A DNA stretch of 64,000 nt from Rostratula benghalensis (taxonomy: Eukaryota; Chordata; Aves; Charadriiformes; Rostratulidae): the NCBI GenBank assembly GCA_013399305.1, contig VXAI01000163.1, forward strand, positions 1,171,959-1,235,958, in the 5' to 3' direction. Below, piece after piece: positions 1 to 14,100 of this stretch; position 1 is the first letter of the stretch, and each line of letters begins with the position of its first letter. Position numbers and translations under genes: made by a program. A model generated the notes under the pieces. The model did no database searches and was not told the DNA's origin. It saw nothing but the letters and a program-made list of their open reading frames with translations.

Positions 1-2997
1 CCCACAAAAATTTATGTAATCAGAGTAATCTAGGTTTTACACACATTTGATAAAACAGGTTGGCTATATCTTCGGCGATTTAGGTTTACAAGTTTTAGGC
101 CTGCTGCATTTTATGAAACAACAAACTTGCCTTTTGGTGCCCATGTATATTCCTCTTGACCATGCATGCTTTTTTCCATGTGAAGATCTCCAAGTGTGTT
201 TCTTGTCAGAGACCAGGTGTTCTGTCATGCCTTCTGCTGGGTCTGTACTAGAGTACACAAACTAGAAATGATGTGAAGTTTGTGATTACTGTTTGAAGCT
301 GAAGTCTCTGTCAGTGACAATACTGAGCTCTACAGGGGAGGCTGTGATGGGGTATTTTGGTCTTGGACTCTGCTTTTTAGCAGTTTTCCTATAAAATACC
401 CAATGATTTTACTGATGTTTATCTGCGTGAAACATGAGGACATCAATCTCGTTTACACTGCGGTGCTTCCTCCTACTGTAAAAATGCTTTAAGATGATTA
501 TGTAGTAAATACACTTTAAGGCTGCTTTAGACTTAGGAGAATGGAGTGAGGGGGCCTCGGGGTAGGTAAGAGTCAGGCTCATAATCCTTAATATCTCTGA
601 AGGGGCTTGTTCTATCGGCAGCTGATAATACGTTCTGATTTGGAGGGAATCTGTTTTTCAGCTAGCATTGCAACTTAACTCTCTTAGCTGTAGGTCACTT
701 GGTTGTCAAAAAAGCATTTTATAAAAGTACTGACTTTGTAACCTGTGTGTAGAAAATACACATATGAGTGCATTTGTGTATACAGAAAGGGAGACCATGG
801 CCCTTCAATAATTGCATGGACTCTTTGAGCACATTTTAAACTGTTTTACTGCAAGTGCATTGGTTTTTTGGCATTGTGCAGTTATGGTCAAACATGATCT
901 AAGGTCTACAGAAGGGTGCAGTATCTTCTGTTTGACCACCTGATGAAGTTGGGGGAAAAAACAAGCTTTCAAGCACACAAACCTTTCTTTGGGTTTTGGT
1001 TTGGTTCTTTTTCTTTTAGTTGAGTATTACAGGAACAATAATGGGGGAGACAGATATGCTGAAACTTCAGCAGAGTTTCTGTTCTTTAGTTTTATTTTGA
1101 ATTCTGGGCAGTGAACCACATTAAAGCTCTTTCCACTTCACTGGTGCACACCAGAAAAGTGTAACTGAGAGCTTATGTAGTTTTAAGCAGATGCTGCAGT
1201 AAAATTTCTTTTTTGCCATTCAGGCTTTAAAAATGCTGCTAAATCGCCTAAAAGGTGGATTAAAAATAACTCAGACAATTGGAGCTGGTTAATCTGTGCT
1301 TGACTTATGTCTGGATAAGCAAGAAGTTCTCATTGATGATTGGATATGCTTTTGACACATGTGCCATTGCCTTATTTCAGGAATACCTTGTATTGTAGAT
1401 TTGACCATATTTGAATGTGGTCAAAGAAAAAAATAATGAAATAATATTTTCTTTATACTTCAGGCAAGAGAAATGGCTCTTGCATCTCAAGCATTCTGCA
1501 CCACAGCAGCAGAGGGCCCAGGCTCCCAAGTACAGAAGGTGGGAGCAAAACAAGAACAAGAACAAAACCAAGCCCAGAGACATGGTTTTCTGCCCTGTCA
1601 GCCCCAGACCCCCCACATACAAAGATGACTGGTTGGTGCCCTACGTGCTCTAACCTGGATAGGTTGGTGATCAGCCACCAGTGCAGCTGGAGCAGCACAG
1701 ACATCAGCACGCTTGCTGCAAAGTCACCCGGCATCCTTTGGTCTGTTGTTGTCCATGCTGCTGTGATTCCATTCCTGTTGCTGCTGGAGTAAGACTCTTT
1801 CAACTGTGTCAGCATGTGCAGCACGTGTATTCTGCTTGCAGTGTAGATGTGGCCCTTGGAGAACAGTGGAAAGGTGCTGTCTCCACAGGTGTGAGGGAAA
1901 TGTCAAGCATGAGTCCAGAGTGTGTTACAACTGCTCACCTCTAAAATGGGGACAAAATTTAAAATGAGGTAGAATAAGGTGGGAATCCCCATGCAGGCTT
2001 TCTCAATTGTTCTCATTCAGGGTGGTGATTCTGTATGATGATATTATACATGAGGTTATGACTCAATGGGCTAAACTCAGGCTTGACTCTTACTTGTTAA
2101 GCTATTGCGACATCTGAAATAGTTATACTGACCGAAACAATGCCAGTGCAGCTGTATAGTTATAAAGATGGTTTACATCAGTGTAGTTGCTTCGTGTAAG
2201 AAGGGTGGAATAAACTATGCTAAAATAAAGCATGATACAGATATAATGGTTTTCCCAACAGACAGACTAGGGAATCTGTGAGTGCTTGTGAAAGCTTTTA
2301 AGAATGACTCCAGAGTTTAGACCGTAATTGTTTGCTGTTTCTGTGGGTGGCTACTAATAAGCTAAATCAGAATACTTGTACACTAAAATACTTATCTTAC
2401 AATTTCAGATTTACATTCAAATAGCAAAAGTAGTGGTGTATTTTGTTCACTTGCTTTTCCCTCTTGGCTCCTTTGGTACACAGGTCTACTTTTATCCGGA
2501 ACAAGCGAAGATGCGTGTGGCCATGTATTAGAGCTGCACCATGTTACCATACATTACATGGTACATACATACAACACATGTTATCCTGTTACACGTTACC
2601 ATACCATCAGCCATATCTGGCACCTGAGCACCCCTCCACTTTGCTAGGCACTGTATCAGCACAGAGCTGATTCTGTTTGACCTCTTCATCTTCATAGAAA
2701 TCAATATCTAACAGATGGACATAGATGGGACATGGGAAGGGTGCAGAGAAGACAAAGGCACAATATTTTTCACGAGTCAGATGTCAGTTCTGATACAAGT
2801 GGCACTGAGAAGTTGACACAGAAGGAACTGAAGGAGATGAGCAGTAGTGGTAGGAAAGGGCAGGATGAAGGAAAGCACAAAAACGTGTTGGAAAATCTGA
2901 TAGTAGGGTGATAGTGGAAGGCTTTATGGGATGAGAAGCAGGAATCAATGCATCAGTGGTGAGTGAGGAATGATAGATAGGCTGAGGGTAAGTGATG

Positions 2998-3061
2998 GAA
3001 AGCCTTGAAATCAAAGATAAACTTAGGCTGAAAGCCTTCAAGCTAAAGATAAGTTTGATGC
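2998..3061. repeat. 32-bp tandem duplication (diverged)
   Basis: Two adjacent 32-base units both begin GAAAGCCTT and share an AAAGATAA block. They match at roughly three quarters of positions, so this is an old local duplication. It sits in a purine-rich stretch from about 2.7 to 3.3 kb. Confidence 0.6.
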
Positions 3062-6000
3062 AAGAATGTGTGGAGAGAGCTGGTAAAAATGGCAGTAAGT
3101 GAGGTGATAGTGACAGACTTGGACCATGGATTTTTCTGAAGCATTCTGGGTGGGAGAGAACAAGCTTCCCTTTATTGGGACTGGAAGAAACGATGCCTGA
3201 GTGGGAGAGAATTCATGCTGGATGCCTGAGAAAGGGAGAACTGCACAGAGGATGCATAAAAAGTATGTGGAGGGTGTCCTGCCTACATCTCTGTGTTAAC
3301 ACAGACTAAAATAAATTGTGAATTTAAAGTGCATTTTCTGTTACTAACTACTCCACTTGCAGGTAGCTCTTTTTGAGAACAACAGATGCATTTTTCTACT
3401 TAGCTTAACCCTTTTCAAGGAAAAACTGTAAAGAGGCATATTTCTGGTCTGGAAGAAAAGTGTCCTCCTGCAGAGTTGAAGAAATCAGAAGCTCTGTTAT
3501 GGCAAGGCCTTCAGTATAATCCAGATGTGTAGACCTAAAAGAAGTGCATATCCAAGGTGACAGCTAGTGATATGGGGCTGAGTTGTGTTGCCTCCAGGAT
3601 AAAAAGCAAGAGGAGGCAAATTTCAATGGGAAATGAAACATTCCCTTTTACTGTGCTGTGCTTCAGCTGAAGGCTGGATGTTGTGGATGTGTCATCCAAA
3701 AGACAGGCCAAGGGTTTTACTGAGTGCTGAAAGTGAGAAGCCTGGAAATAGTTGTGGATCCATGTGTCATTAGTTCACAGAGTTGAAACTGCTGATAAAA
3801 TTAGCCAGAGACAAGATGCACAGGGGGAAGAAAAGCTGATCAGAGTGTTGTATGTAACAGGAGGGCATGAGCAAAGCAGTAGAAATAGGGTTTGAACACA
3901 GTCATAAAAATTAAGGCTTTTTCATGTCCTGAGAGAGAACCTGAACAACTCTATTAATACTGTTGTAGTATGGTAAGGTCACATTAGAGATGCTGGATGC
4001 TATATGATTAATAGTGTTACAATGTTTGTGTAATAAGGAATATAAACAATCAATGGTTATATTAGCATTCTTGGCAAACAATTGAATTAACATCGTATGT
4101 GACAGTAAGGAGACAAGAACATTATATAATGATTAATTGCTCAGTGCCACCGCTGCTGCTCCGTTATGGAAGAGTGCAATGGGCTTTCTTAATTCTGTGA
4201 AAGAGATCAACAGTAATAAAAATGAGTTTGATATTGTAGACTTTTTTTTTTCCCTGGCCTCCTAAACTAAATACTTTGGGGAGGGGATTCAGCAACCAAA
4301 TTGTGTCTTATGGTTCTTTTTGTTCTAATTATGTGGCAGATCATGCAACTAGCTGAAGTTTTTCATTGCTGAAACTTGTAGGGACAAGACAGGAACAAGA
4401 AAGCTATTTGCTGAAGACCGAAGCATATCTACCTTCTTCACAGTGTAAAGACCTTGAACATTTTTACTGATCACAGAGTTTTGCTGAGGAAATGCAATTT
4501 TAGTGTAGAAGCCATATTTCATACTGAAGAAGTAAATAAGCACGTTTTGAAAAAGGATTTTCAATCAGCCTACACCTAGTTAAGTTTGGCTCTATTTGTT
4601 TTTTCAAGCTAAGGTAATAGGGTGCTGCTGATGTCTGTGATACTGTCTTTATATGGGACACTGAACAGGATGCATCAGGAAGACTTAACCTGGGTTTTTC
4701 TTGGAGGTTGGGGACTATAAGTGTCACAAAAGAGCCCAGGTGGCCCAGCAAGGAATTGTGGGACCTGTTGTGTGACAGCAGAAATGTAAGACTGGTCTGG
4801 GCTGTGACAGGGAAACCTTGATGTTCACGGAGAGCCCAGGGCCGTGTGGTTCAGCTGTATGTGATCACTGAGGACTCCTTGCTGGTATGGCAACATGAGG
4901 ATTTTTGTTGGTAGATGGTCCTTATTTCCCATTTGTCCTGAAGTTTAAACAATTTCTGGGGAGGTCCGTGTTTTTATTCTAGCTTTTTCTCCTTGTTGGA
5001 AGCAAATCTACCTCCTGCTATAATGACTGAAAAGGAAAAAAAAAAAACAACCAACCACAAAACGCTTTCAAGGAAATAAAGGTCTGATCCCCTCCTTTCT
5101 GAGCTTCTTTTCCCCTGTGCTTTCTCGTGTCTTCTCTTTAGGCATCCCACCTGCTTCTGTAATCAATGGGAGCTTCTACCCTTAAGAAGTGAGCAGTGTA
5201 CAACCATTTTGATACCCTGTGATTTCACTAAATACTAAACTTTCCAAGAAGTAAATAATCAACAAAATATAAACATGGCTTGATTCACTACTTTGCTCGT
5301 CTGTTTTGTGCAAAGCAGGGGTAAAGCTGCTGCCGTTTTGACAGGATAGCAGTTAGTGCTCTGCTTGATCCATGTCCTGGTACATGGACCAGTGTGGCAT
5401 ATAGAATAATGTGGTTGTTGAGGATGGATGTGGATGAGTTCTGGAAGAAGGGTGGAGCAGAAACACAGTTATATTTAGAGAGATCTGCATGGAATATCAA
5501 AGCCATTAGATGATGATTTGTACAAGGAACCTCTTCTCTTAGGCGATCTTGTATTTGCGGCGGGATTTCGCCTTGGCTTTGCAAAAGTGCTGAAGATCTG
5601 TTAGGTATATTAATACCCAGTTAGGAATGCTAATGCCAGGTTACATTACTGCTGTTTCTAATGGGCTTGGCTCGGCTTTGGTATGGTCACTGGCACTCAT
5701 AGGTGTGACATTCTGATTCTTGGTTTTCTTCCTCTTTCTGGTAACTTGCCGTATTCTTCTTCAGCCTGCTACATCCAACAGGCTGGTCAGTCATAGGGCT
5801 TCTGGCAACTTTTGCTCAGAGTAGAGAGTTGTGTTCTAGTTTATTTTTATTTTTCTAAAGGTAAAAAAAAAAAAGAGACATGGTTGAATGTCACTGCCTT
5901 TAATGGAGATATGTTCTCATCTGAGTGAAAAGGTTTGTGATCCTTTCAGGAAAACATTCAGACTGCAGACTTCACAAGATTTGCTCCTGGGAGCTTGTTT

Positions 6001-8188
6001 TGCAGCTGGTTCTCCTCTGCCTTTGTAAACCTTTCAGAAAGTACTTCTAAACAACTGGTTATCACAGAAATGCCTGTCTGGTCAAGAAGCGGGAGGGATT
6101 TGGCTTTGGGAAAGCAGTTATTGATCCATCAAAGTAGAATGATTGCAACAAGTAATAATTAGTGAAATCAAATGTAACTCTATACTAACTGTCCTTGCAT
6201 ATTTATTATACTGCAGTTGTTGGCTATTTTCCGTGTCATCCTGTCACTGGTCTACCATTAATAAAGCAGTTTAAATCCATTGGGTACAAACTGATCAAGT
6301 CATTAAGTTTCAGTATCCACTGCTCAGTCTTGCTTCTCAGTGGTGAGGTAACTTGCTGTTAGTTAAGCTTTTGTGAAACTTTTGCTGTGAGTCCCGCAGA
6401 CTGTGGTGATGGCACCACGTTATGTCCTGAGATTATCTGAGTCACGTTAAGATTCAGGAAACAACAATATTAATAGAGGTCCCTAAATAGCACCTTTACA
6501 TCATCATCATGTGTTTCTAGTCGGGGGATGAATACTTCCTCATTCCAGTGGTGATATCACTTTTCCAGACCCTCTCTAAAACTAAATATAGTCATAGAAA
6601 CTGTCTCTGTGCATATAAACTAAAGCAGTTGAGCCATGTAAGACCTTGGACAATTGGAGAGGATATGCTGTATCATACATCACTGACCGTAATAATGGGT
6701 GGCTTTGTTCTTAACTCGTAAAAAAAGGAGGTATGTTCTTGAAGTTAAAGCGTAAGTTTGGAGGTCAGTACTTCAGTTATGTATAGGCTGGCCTTGCTGA
6801 GATGTCTGTCTCTGTTGATCCTTACAGTGCTGGGCAGTGGGACATCCATCCTTCCTTCTTGTGAAGGAAGTTGGAGGATCCCCAGGCAGCTTCATGACAT
6901 TTCTAGCAACTTCCACTCGATTGGCAATAGCACTCCCATTGGAAAGGATAGTAAGGAAGAAGCAGGATCCTCTGGCCTGACTTGATTGATTGCAGAGCAC
7001 GTGCATGCATTTCATCACTCAAAACGCCTGAAGCAACTCTGCTGCAGGCACCCATGGTGGGTCCTCAAACTCAGTATTATCCAAAATCAATGGCTGGTTC
7101 TGAAAGTGACTTCCAGTATTAGTTTCCCATTCACTTGAAAGAAAGGCATCAAGGAGGAGCAAGTGGTATGGTAGAACAAAGTAAGTGTTTGGGCACTGTA
7201 CAAAAGTCACTAGCATTGATGATAACAAAAGAACTGATGAGAGGGTCATGTCAATGAGTGATTGTCCTAGCACCTAACCCTTCCACAACTATAACTGTTC
7301 ATTCCCCTACCTTAATTCTTAGATCATTACTGACTGTGTTGGAGTCTTGCTAGCTGCTTTTATAGAGCAGTCCAGTCTCAGAAGGCAAACCATAACTGCA
7401 GTACATGTTTCTTTGTGATACGCTTTCCAAACAGGAATACCAAGATCTCTAAATACACAGATTTCTAAATAGTATTTAACTGAGAGATTCTTGGCTGGTA
7501 TTTTGGAATAATAGATCTCCCTTTTTAAAAAAAGGCTCAAGGAAGTCTGAAGCTTCAAGAAGGAAATGTGTTGGGGGGAAAAAATATATCTCTCTATCCA
7601 CCTCTAAGCCTCAAAGGGAGCAACTTTCCGTCCAGCATGCCTTGCCAAGGCAAAGGTGCCCCAGATGAGTTGTGCTTGGGAGGAGTGGTGCTGGGAGTCT
7701 AGCTGATCAGTGGTGTTTGGGATAGCAAGCCAGGTAAAAGTGGCTCATATAACACCAAAAACACTTATCCTGCTTTGGTGGTATATATACCACCAAAAGG
7801 AAGTTTTCTAATCAGAAGAACTGGAGAAAACCACTGCCCAGAGGTTTTTCTCTATACCAGAGGCGTGTACTCCTCTAATACATGGTCAGATATTTTGTAT
7901 ATACAGAAATGGAAGGCCACTTCTGAAGTTAGGCACCTTAGCTTGCAGATGTAAGGACAAGTATTAGTGGGAAAAACAATTGGCAGGTGCTGCTTAAGTC
8001 TTTCTAACAAGAACTGAATGCATCCTGCAGTTACAATTCATGCTTCGCTGAATTGCATTCAGCATGAATCCTTCTCATAATTCATTTGGATCTGACAAAT
8101 ATCTATTTTGTAAAACATATAATTTGATTTATGAGGACACTTCTGATCTCTGATTTTATATTTTTTTTATTTTTTTTTTCCCCCACAG

Positions 8189-8342
8189 ACAGCAGGAGCT
8201 CATTCACCAATTTCTGAAATGCTGGCTTTTCAGTGCCAAAAGGTGCCGCTTGTCAGGCAGCACAAAGAAGCGCTGCCCGTGCTAGCTGAGCCAAGGGAGG
8301 GAGTTGTATGCTTACTGTCATTATGGGGAAGTTCACGGGTAG
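8189..8342 (+). other. Exon-like segment in GFOD1 intron (candidate alternative exon)
   Basis: A strong 3' splice-site pattern, a long T-rich then C-rich tract ending in CACAG at 8188, precedes this segment. Candidate donors follow at 8339 (GTAGGT) and 8343 (GTAAAC). One frame is open throughout, with an ATG at 8219. With the 8343 donor the frame ends in phase 1, which is the phase GFOD1 exon 2 requires. Read as a cassette after exon 1, however, the required frame meets a stop early. Coding potential is therefore plausible only for an alternative transcript start. The T-rich tract may simply be a simple repeat, and no known isoform is recalled that uses this segment. Confidence 0.2.
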
Positions 8343-9352
8343 GTAAACGGTAATTTTCCAAACCAGAATTTGGCAAGTTAAAACGAATTTATTCTTCTCC
8401 TAGAACAAAAAGACTGTAGAGTTGTTACTGAGCGTAGTGATTAGTTCTCTCTGAGATCCAGCAGGAAACAATTTGAGAAAAAGCAAACACAACAGTGTCT
8501 TTGCTTGCGGTTCCCGCTCCTTGCTTGCAGAAGCCTTACTGGTATTTGTGTTTTTATTTAGGTGAAAGCCTCCTCCTCCTCCGCCTTCATGTTACTCCCT
8601 AGCTAGCAGTAGTCAGTCTGCACTGTCTGAAAAGACCTACTGTGTGTGAGGCATCAGCTTAGCACTTCAGGTTGCAGAGAGACTGGAAAAGCTTCTTGTG
8701 AATTGCCAAGAGATACTCTGCTGTAGTAACTCAACAGGGAAATTAACATTAGCATACATTCAGCATTGATGATCTGTCTCACAGGGAAGAAATTTTTATG
8801 GTTTCCTTGCTGGTGCTGTATCCTCTAAGCCCAGGTAACGCTGTAACTGACCGGCTGCTTTATGCTATGTCTGATCTGTGTTCAGAAGGGATTTGGGGAG
8901 GCTGATGTTCATTTCTTCTACCTTGTTAAGCCTAAATCAGGCTGCTCTTACAGCTGTGGCATTCCCCCTGGTACAGACCTTCTCTGTTTCCAAGACATCA
9001 CTCGTAAAAGGGAGACAGCATATGGCATGAGCTCAAGGAACATGAATATTTAGGACTCTCATAGTTAGCCCTGGTTCTTCTGGTTTGTGTTTGTTCTTTA
9101 GAAGCTTTTGTAGGATGCAGGGATTGGCAGGATGTAGAATGGCATGTGATGGTCAGCCCTGGATTTATGGTATCTTTTGCAGTGGTTTAGTCCTGAGTGG
9201 CATTCTCTTGCCTCCCCTGGCTGTAAGGAGCAGGGAGATTCCCAACAGACCAGGCCAGATTCAGGTCTATGATCTAAACAAGTCTGTTATTTATTTTTCT
9301 ATAGCATCCCTAGGCTCCTTTCAAGACCAAAAGAATTGTATTTGAAGTGTGT

Positions 9353-9376
9353 AAATATATATGTATATATATACAC
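9353..9376. repeat. AT-rich (TA/TATG) microsatellite
   Basis: A short TA-alternating tract with TATG interruptions, running into CACACC. A related tract follows about 100 bases downstream. Confidence 0.8.
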
Positions 9377-9464
9377 ACCCCATGTAAAGAGCAAACTTAA
9401 GGGCCTTTTTCGTACAATTTTTTGTATTTCCAGGATTCCAGGCAATTATTTGAGACTTTCAAAT

Positions 9465-9488
9465 NATATGTATATATAAATATAAATG
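9465..9488. repeat. AT-rich microsatellite with ambiguous base
   Basis: A second TA-alternating tract. An uncalled base (N) stands at 9465 at its edge, which suggests length or base uncertainty in the reads. Confidence 0.75.
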
Positions 9489-11173
9489 TGTAAAAACATG
9501 TTCTTTTCTCTGAGAGCTTATGACCTTATTTGGCACATAGGCCAGGAGGAAATTGTAAATTAAAACAAAATCAGTTAAATTTTAGCACAGAAACACATAT
9601 ACTGATGCCAGAAGAAAGAAATAGCAGGAAACTTTCCAGCCATTCTTACGGCATAGTTTTATCGTTAGAACATTTTTGGGGCAGCGCATTCAGAAGAGAC
9701 TGCGAAGCAAAGCAGAACTAAATTACTTATCACCTCATATCCATGCAGACAATACACGCTTAATCACCAGAAAATATCTTCTGCCTGTATTTCCAACTAG
9801 AGCAGCCTTAGTGTGAGCCCTGCACGCTTCCATCAAGAGACTTCTGCAAGCAAACCACACAACAAAAGAGCTAAACAGACCCTTTTTCCATGCAGTTTTT
9901 GGGGAAAATCTTTTCTTTAAACAAAAGGAACAGAGCCAGTAGTGCCTGGAAGGATGGTGGCTTGCTGCTGAGATGTAAATCACTTTTGATTCTGTCTGGA
10001 AGATACATCTTCTGGGAACAGAAAGGAGTGACTTGGAGCCTGTTATGGCTTCTTCAGCAGGTGAGTTCAAACCTGCATGGAGGTGGCCGCGTGAAATCCA
10101 GCTAGGCCTTTGCTGCCGTGTAGAGGCATCAAGAGGGTGGTGTGGGCACAGAAGGATGCAGGTGTGATGGTGAGAAGCTATGGTAATAGTAAAGGGAGAG
10201 GCAGTGGAAAGTCTCTGCTGCTCTATTTTGCTGTTTGCAAAGAGACCTCCTGTAGATATATTTTGGAAACCTTGATGTTTCTCTGCCTAGAGCAAAATAA
10301 AAGAGCTTTTAAATGTAAATGTATGCCCTGTCCTCTCTTCTTACTTTATTCTCTTGTAATAGTTGTCTAGTTTTCTTACTGACAGTATGAAGCTACGGTA
10401 GGCCTTGACTCTTCAGTTTTAATCAGGGGTAATCCCACAGAAGTCATTGGTATTTTCCTGGTGTCCAAGGAGCTCAGCGAACCTAAGGGGCCAATTACAA
10501 AAGGTGTTACGTATTTTAGCTTGCTCTTGAGGGGGGCAGCCTCATTTGTGTCATCTTTGCCAGTGTGACACAGGGAAGGTGCAGTGGTGTGACCAAGGGG
10601 AGTATAAACAAAAGGGACTTGACCTTGGTTTGAGTACTGCTGGTGCCAAACTTCTTGAAACATCAGTTGCTTTATAAAAAAAATCTTGCCAGCTTTTCAA
10701 ATGGATTTGATCTGGCTGGCGTGTTTTAGCTATGTAGTAAGCTACAGACATTCCTGACTTCAGGGAGGGACTCTCTCCTCATTTGGAGAATGTTCCCACA
10801 CAGCAGCATAAGGCTGCTGGTTTCATTTTAAATTGCTGTCTCTATTCCCAAAAACTATGAGGTGTTTCTTTATTAATTCTTACCATAAGACATGAAAACA
10901 AGTACAAGCTAATAATCCATGGAGGTTTAAGATGCCCCAAAGTAGGATGAATCAGAGTTTTCAAGTTGTGTAGGTCACACTTTTCTCACCAGTGACTCAA
11001 GTCTTGTCCTTTGCTGAGGTGTGGAATCTTACTGGATTTGACAGTAAAACTTATGAATAATCATGCATGAATAATCAGCTTCATGTGAGTGTTCATATGA
11101 CAAAATGTCATGTGGAGCCAGAGTTTTAAGATCTATTTAGGACACTGAAAACAAGTAAAACTTAAAGATTCCT

Positions 11174-11195
11174 CCCCNCCCCCCCCCCCCCCCCC
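11174..11195. repeat. Poly-C homopolymer with one N
   Basis: About 22 bases of C with an uncalled base at 11178. The exact length is probably unreliable. Confidence 0.9.
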
Positions 11196-14100
11196 AATAT
11201 TTAAGTTGAAGGTCACTTGCTGTGGTCTTTCGCAGTCAGTTGGAGACTTGCTGACCTATTTCTGTGCTCCTAGCAGTGTTCCAAAAGATTAGATGCAAGT
11301 GAAAGATAGCTAAAGCAAGAGTGAGAAGAGCCAAACTAAATTCTTCCTGTCACTGTTGTCAGTCATCACTAGATGGCCACTGAACATAAAGCAGCTCCTT
11401 TACTGGATGGAAACAGTTAGGTTCGTACGGTGCATGTGCAAAGGCTTTACGTGCCAGATAATTATCACAATGAAAAAACAACAGTGATGGAGTCAGCTAG
11501 GGAACTCCTCCTCCATGTCCCCTTACATCTGTTGAAGTCCTTTCTCAATGTCCTTCTGCTCTTATTGTTCAGAGCATGTGAGCTCTAGGCCTGGCAGGCA
11601 TGTTTGCAATTAATGTTTCCAACGTCATCCTGATGCTGCTTGCTGCTGCACGGAGAACATGTGTTTCAGTGAGGCTGCTCTGTCATGTGGACCGCTCAAA
11701 GGTAGTGCTGAACTTTCACCAGGCTCCTGCATTATAAGCCAGTCTCTGTGCAGAATAATAAAAGCAAGTTTTGGTGGGAGAAGTGTGTGAGCTGGGATTG
11801 TTTGGGCAAAAACAGATTTGAAGAGAGAAGGGCATCAGCCTGTCAGTGGGACCCATGAAGGCTGTTTATGAGGGTTCTTAATGCTGTGACAGTGAAGTAA
11901 CTACATATATATGGTTGTATAAAAGTGCTCATCTGCTGGGGATTTCATTCCCCTGGGAACAGGGTAAAGGGGAAAAAATGTTTATAGGCCCCCTTTTCAA
12001 TAGGCATCATGAATATTGCCTGCTGCCTTTTTTTGGATGCCCTTTAACAGAGACTTACAGAGCACCCACTGCTGCGAGTGAGGTAGTGGACACTGGAAAT
12101 TTATTTCAAATTAAGCGCCCCAAACTAGCAGTCAGCTAGCAATCGCGTGTAAAAAGATAAATGCCTAACTTGATCAGACCTTGGTTCATACCTGGCTCTG
12201 GATTCTTCTCCAACAGTGCCCAAAGGATGTGCTCATCAGGGAGAGCATGGGAACCTGGCCCCTGTCTGCAGTTTGCATCCTTGGGCTCTCCTGCATCCAT
12301 CACTGTGGTATTGGGCATGTTAGGAGGAGCATCCTTGCCTGTTCTTTGTACTGTTTGTGTATGGACCTGTTGTCCTTGGATTTGTCTGATCCCTTTTTGA
12401 ACCTGCTGATACTCTCTGCCTGTAACAGATGTTACAGGTCATTACTGTGGCAACAGAAATTCACTACAGTCTCCGTAGAAATGTACCTTTTTAAATAAAT
12501 GTTAAATAATTTCCTGCTAGTTTCAGTGAATGCCCTCCACATTTAATAGTACTGAATTTAGTCAAAAGCAGTTCTGTGAGCACGTTATCCACTGTCTTCA
12601 TTATTGACTTCACACAAACTGCTTGTCTAAATACTTTTCTGATACCACTTCATCCTTCTTTAAATGCAGAAATCAGAAATGCTCCCTGGTATTTGGGAGG
12701 CCTGTAGGATTTGCAAAGATTGAATTTGGAGATGGAAGCAAAGCCCTGCAGAATTTACCACGCAGAAGAACCATCACAGCTGCCAGTTCGAATATTCACT
12801 GGGCACAGAGATGGAAATGCATTTGTCAAACACTAAAATAATAACAGCAGTTGATAATACGAGTCAGTGATTCTACAATATATTTGGTAGTTCATACTAT
12901 AAATATGAATGGCACGTTACAGAAAAACAGAGAGAGGGTGGGTCGAAATAACATAGGACTACCTCACACTTTATGAACAAAATGGTTTAACACATGGTCC
13001 CAACCCTGCCAGCGTTTCCAGCGGCAGTGTTTGCCAAGAACAATCACGTGAATCTGGTCACAGGAGTAAGCAGCATCGTCGCCTCTGAAACCACGATGTT
13101 TAGGTGTGTACACACACATGTGCATATATAGAAAAAGGCTTTTTCTTAGCCTTTGTCATATTCTGCATGTCAGTGCCTTGAAAAGGCAGTTTGAAAGTTG
13201 GCTTAATTAATGTGGAAGGAGGGCAGAATTTTCCCCTTGGTGTACAAAATTGATAGCTAGACTGAGGTAATGTTTTATGCAGTTTAAGAATAGGGGAATG
13301 GATCTGAAGGACCCTAAACTTGACCATATGGATAAGAATTTTTAAATCTGGTCATCTGGCTGGGAGTTATTTTTGCCAAGCTTTGAGTTATGGCAGATGT
13401 TTTGGTAGATGTTTTCTTGAAAGCCTTAGAAACTGCTGCTCTTGCCAGAAATCAGCTGTGAAGTTTTACCCTATTGACCTATGCTTCAAGGATACCCATG
13501 TTTTTTATTGGAAGTTATAAATAATTGAGTTTGATTTACTAATTGACAAGGAGAAAACAGAAAGAAGCATTACATGTGAAAGGCATTGCATTACTTGTCA
13601 GCATTCTCAATCCTCCTTGTGCATAGGGAGACGTGACAATACACTGCAATTTGAATTTCAAAACTTTCTATCAAGGTAACAGAACTAATTTACAGTCAGT
13701 ATTTTGTCTTATCTTTGTCTTATGAATCTGATTTCCAGTGTTCTAAGAAGAGCAGCACATTTTTCTAGGATAAATATGCTCTACTTTGGCACCTCTTTCA
13801 TTCATTTTTCTGTCTTTTCTTGCTTCATTATGAATGATAATCCATCCAAAAAGCTGCAGTGGCTTTATGGTACAGCTGCAGTCCATGTATAAGCAGTTTG
13901 GCTGTCTTCCCAAAATGGCACATTTCAACCATGAAAGCTACTTCCAAGGATTCCAGCCTCACAGATAGATTTGTCTTTGGACCAGCTTAATTATATTTTT
14001 AGGTGAGGTTATATTCAAGAATATTCCTGGCCCATGGCTACACGGTACAGTAACACTCTGAAATTTCATCTCGTGGGACATCAGCTGTCATTTCTGAGTC

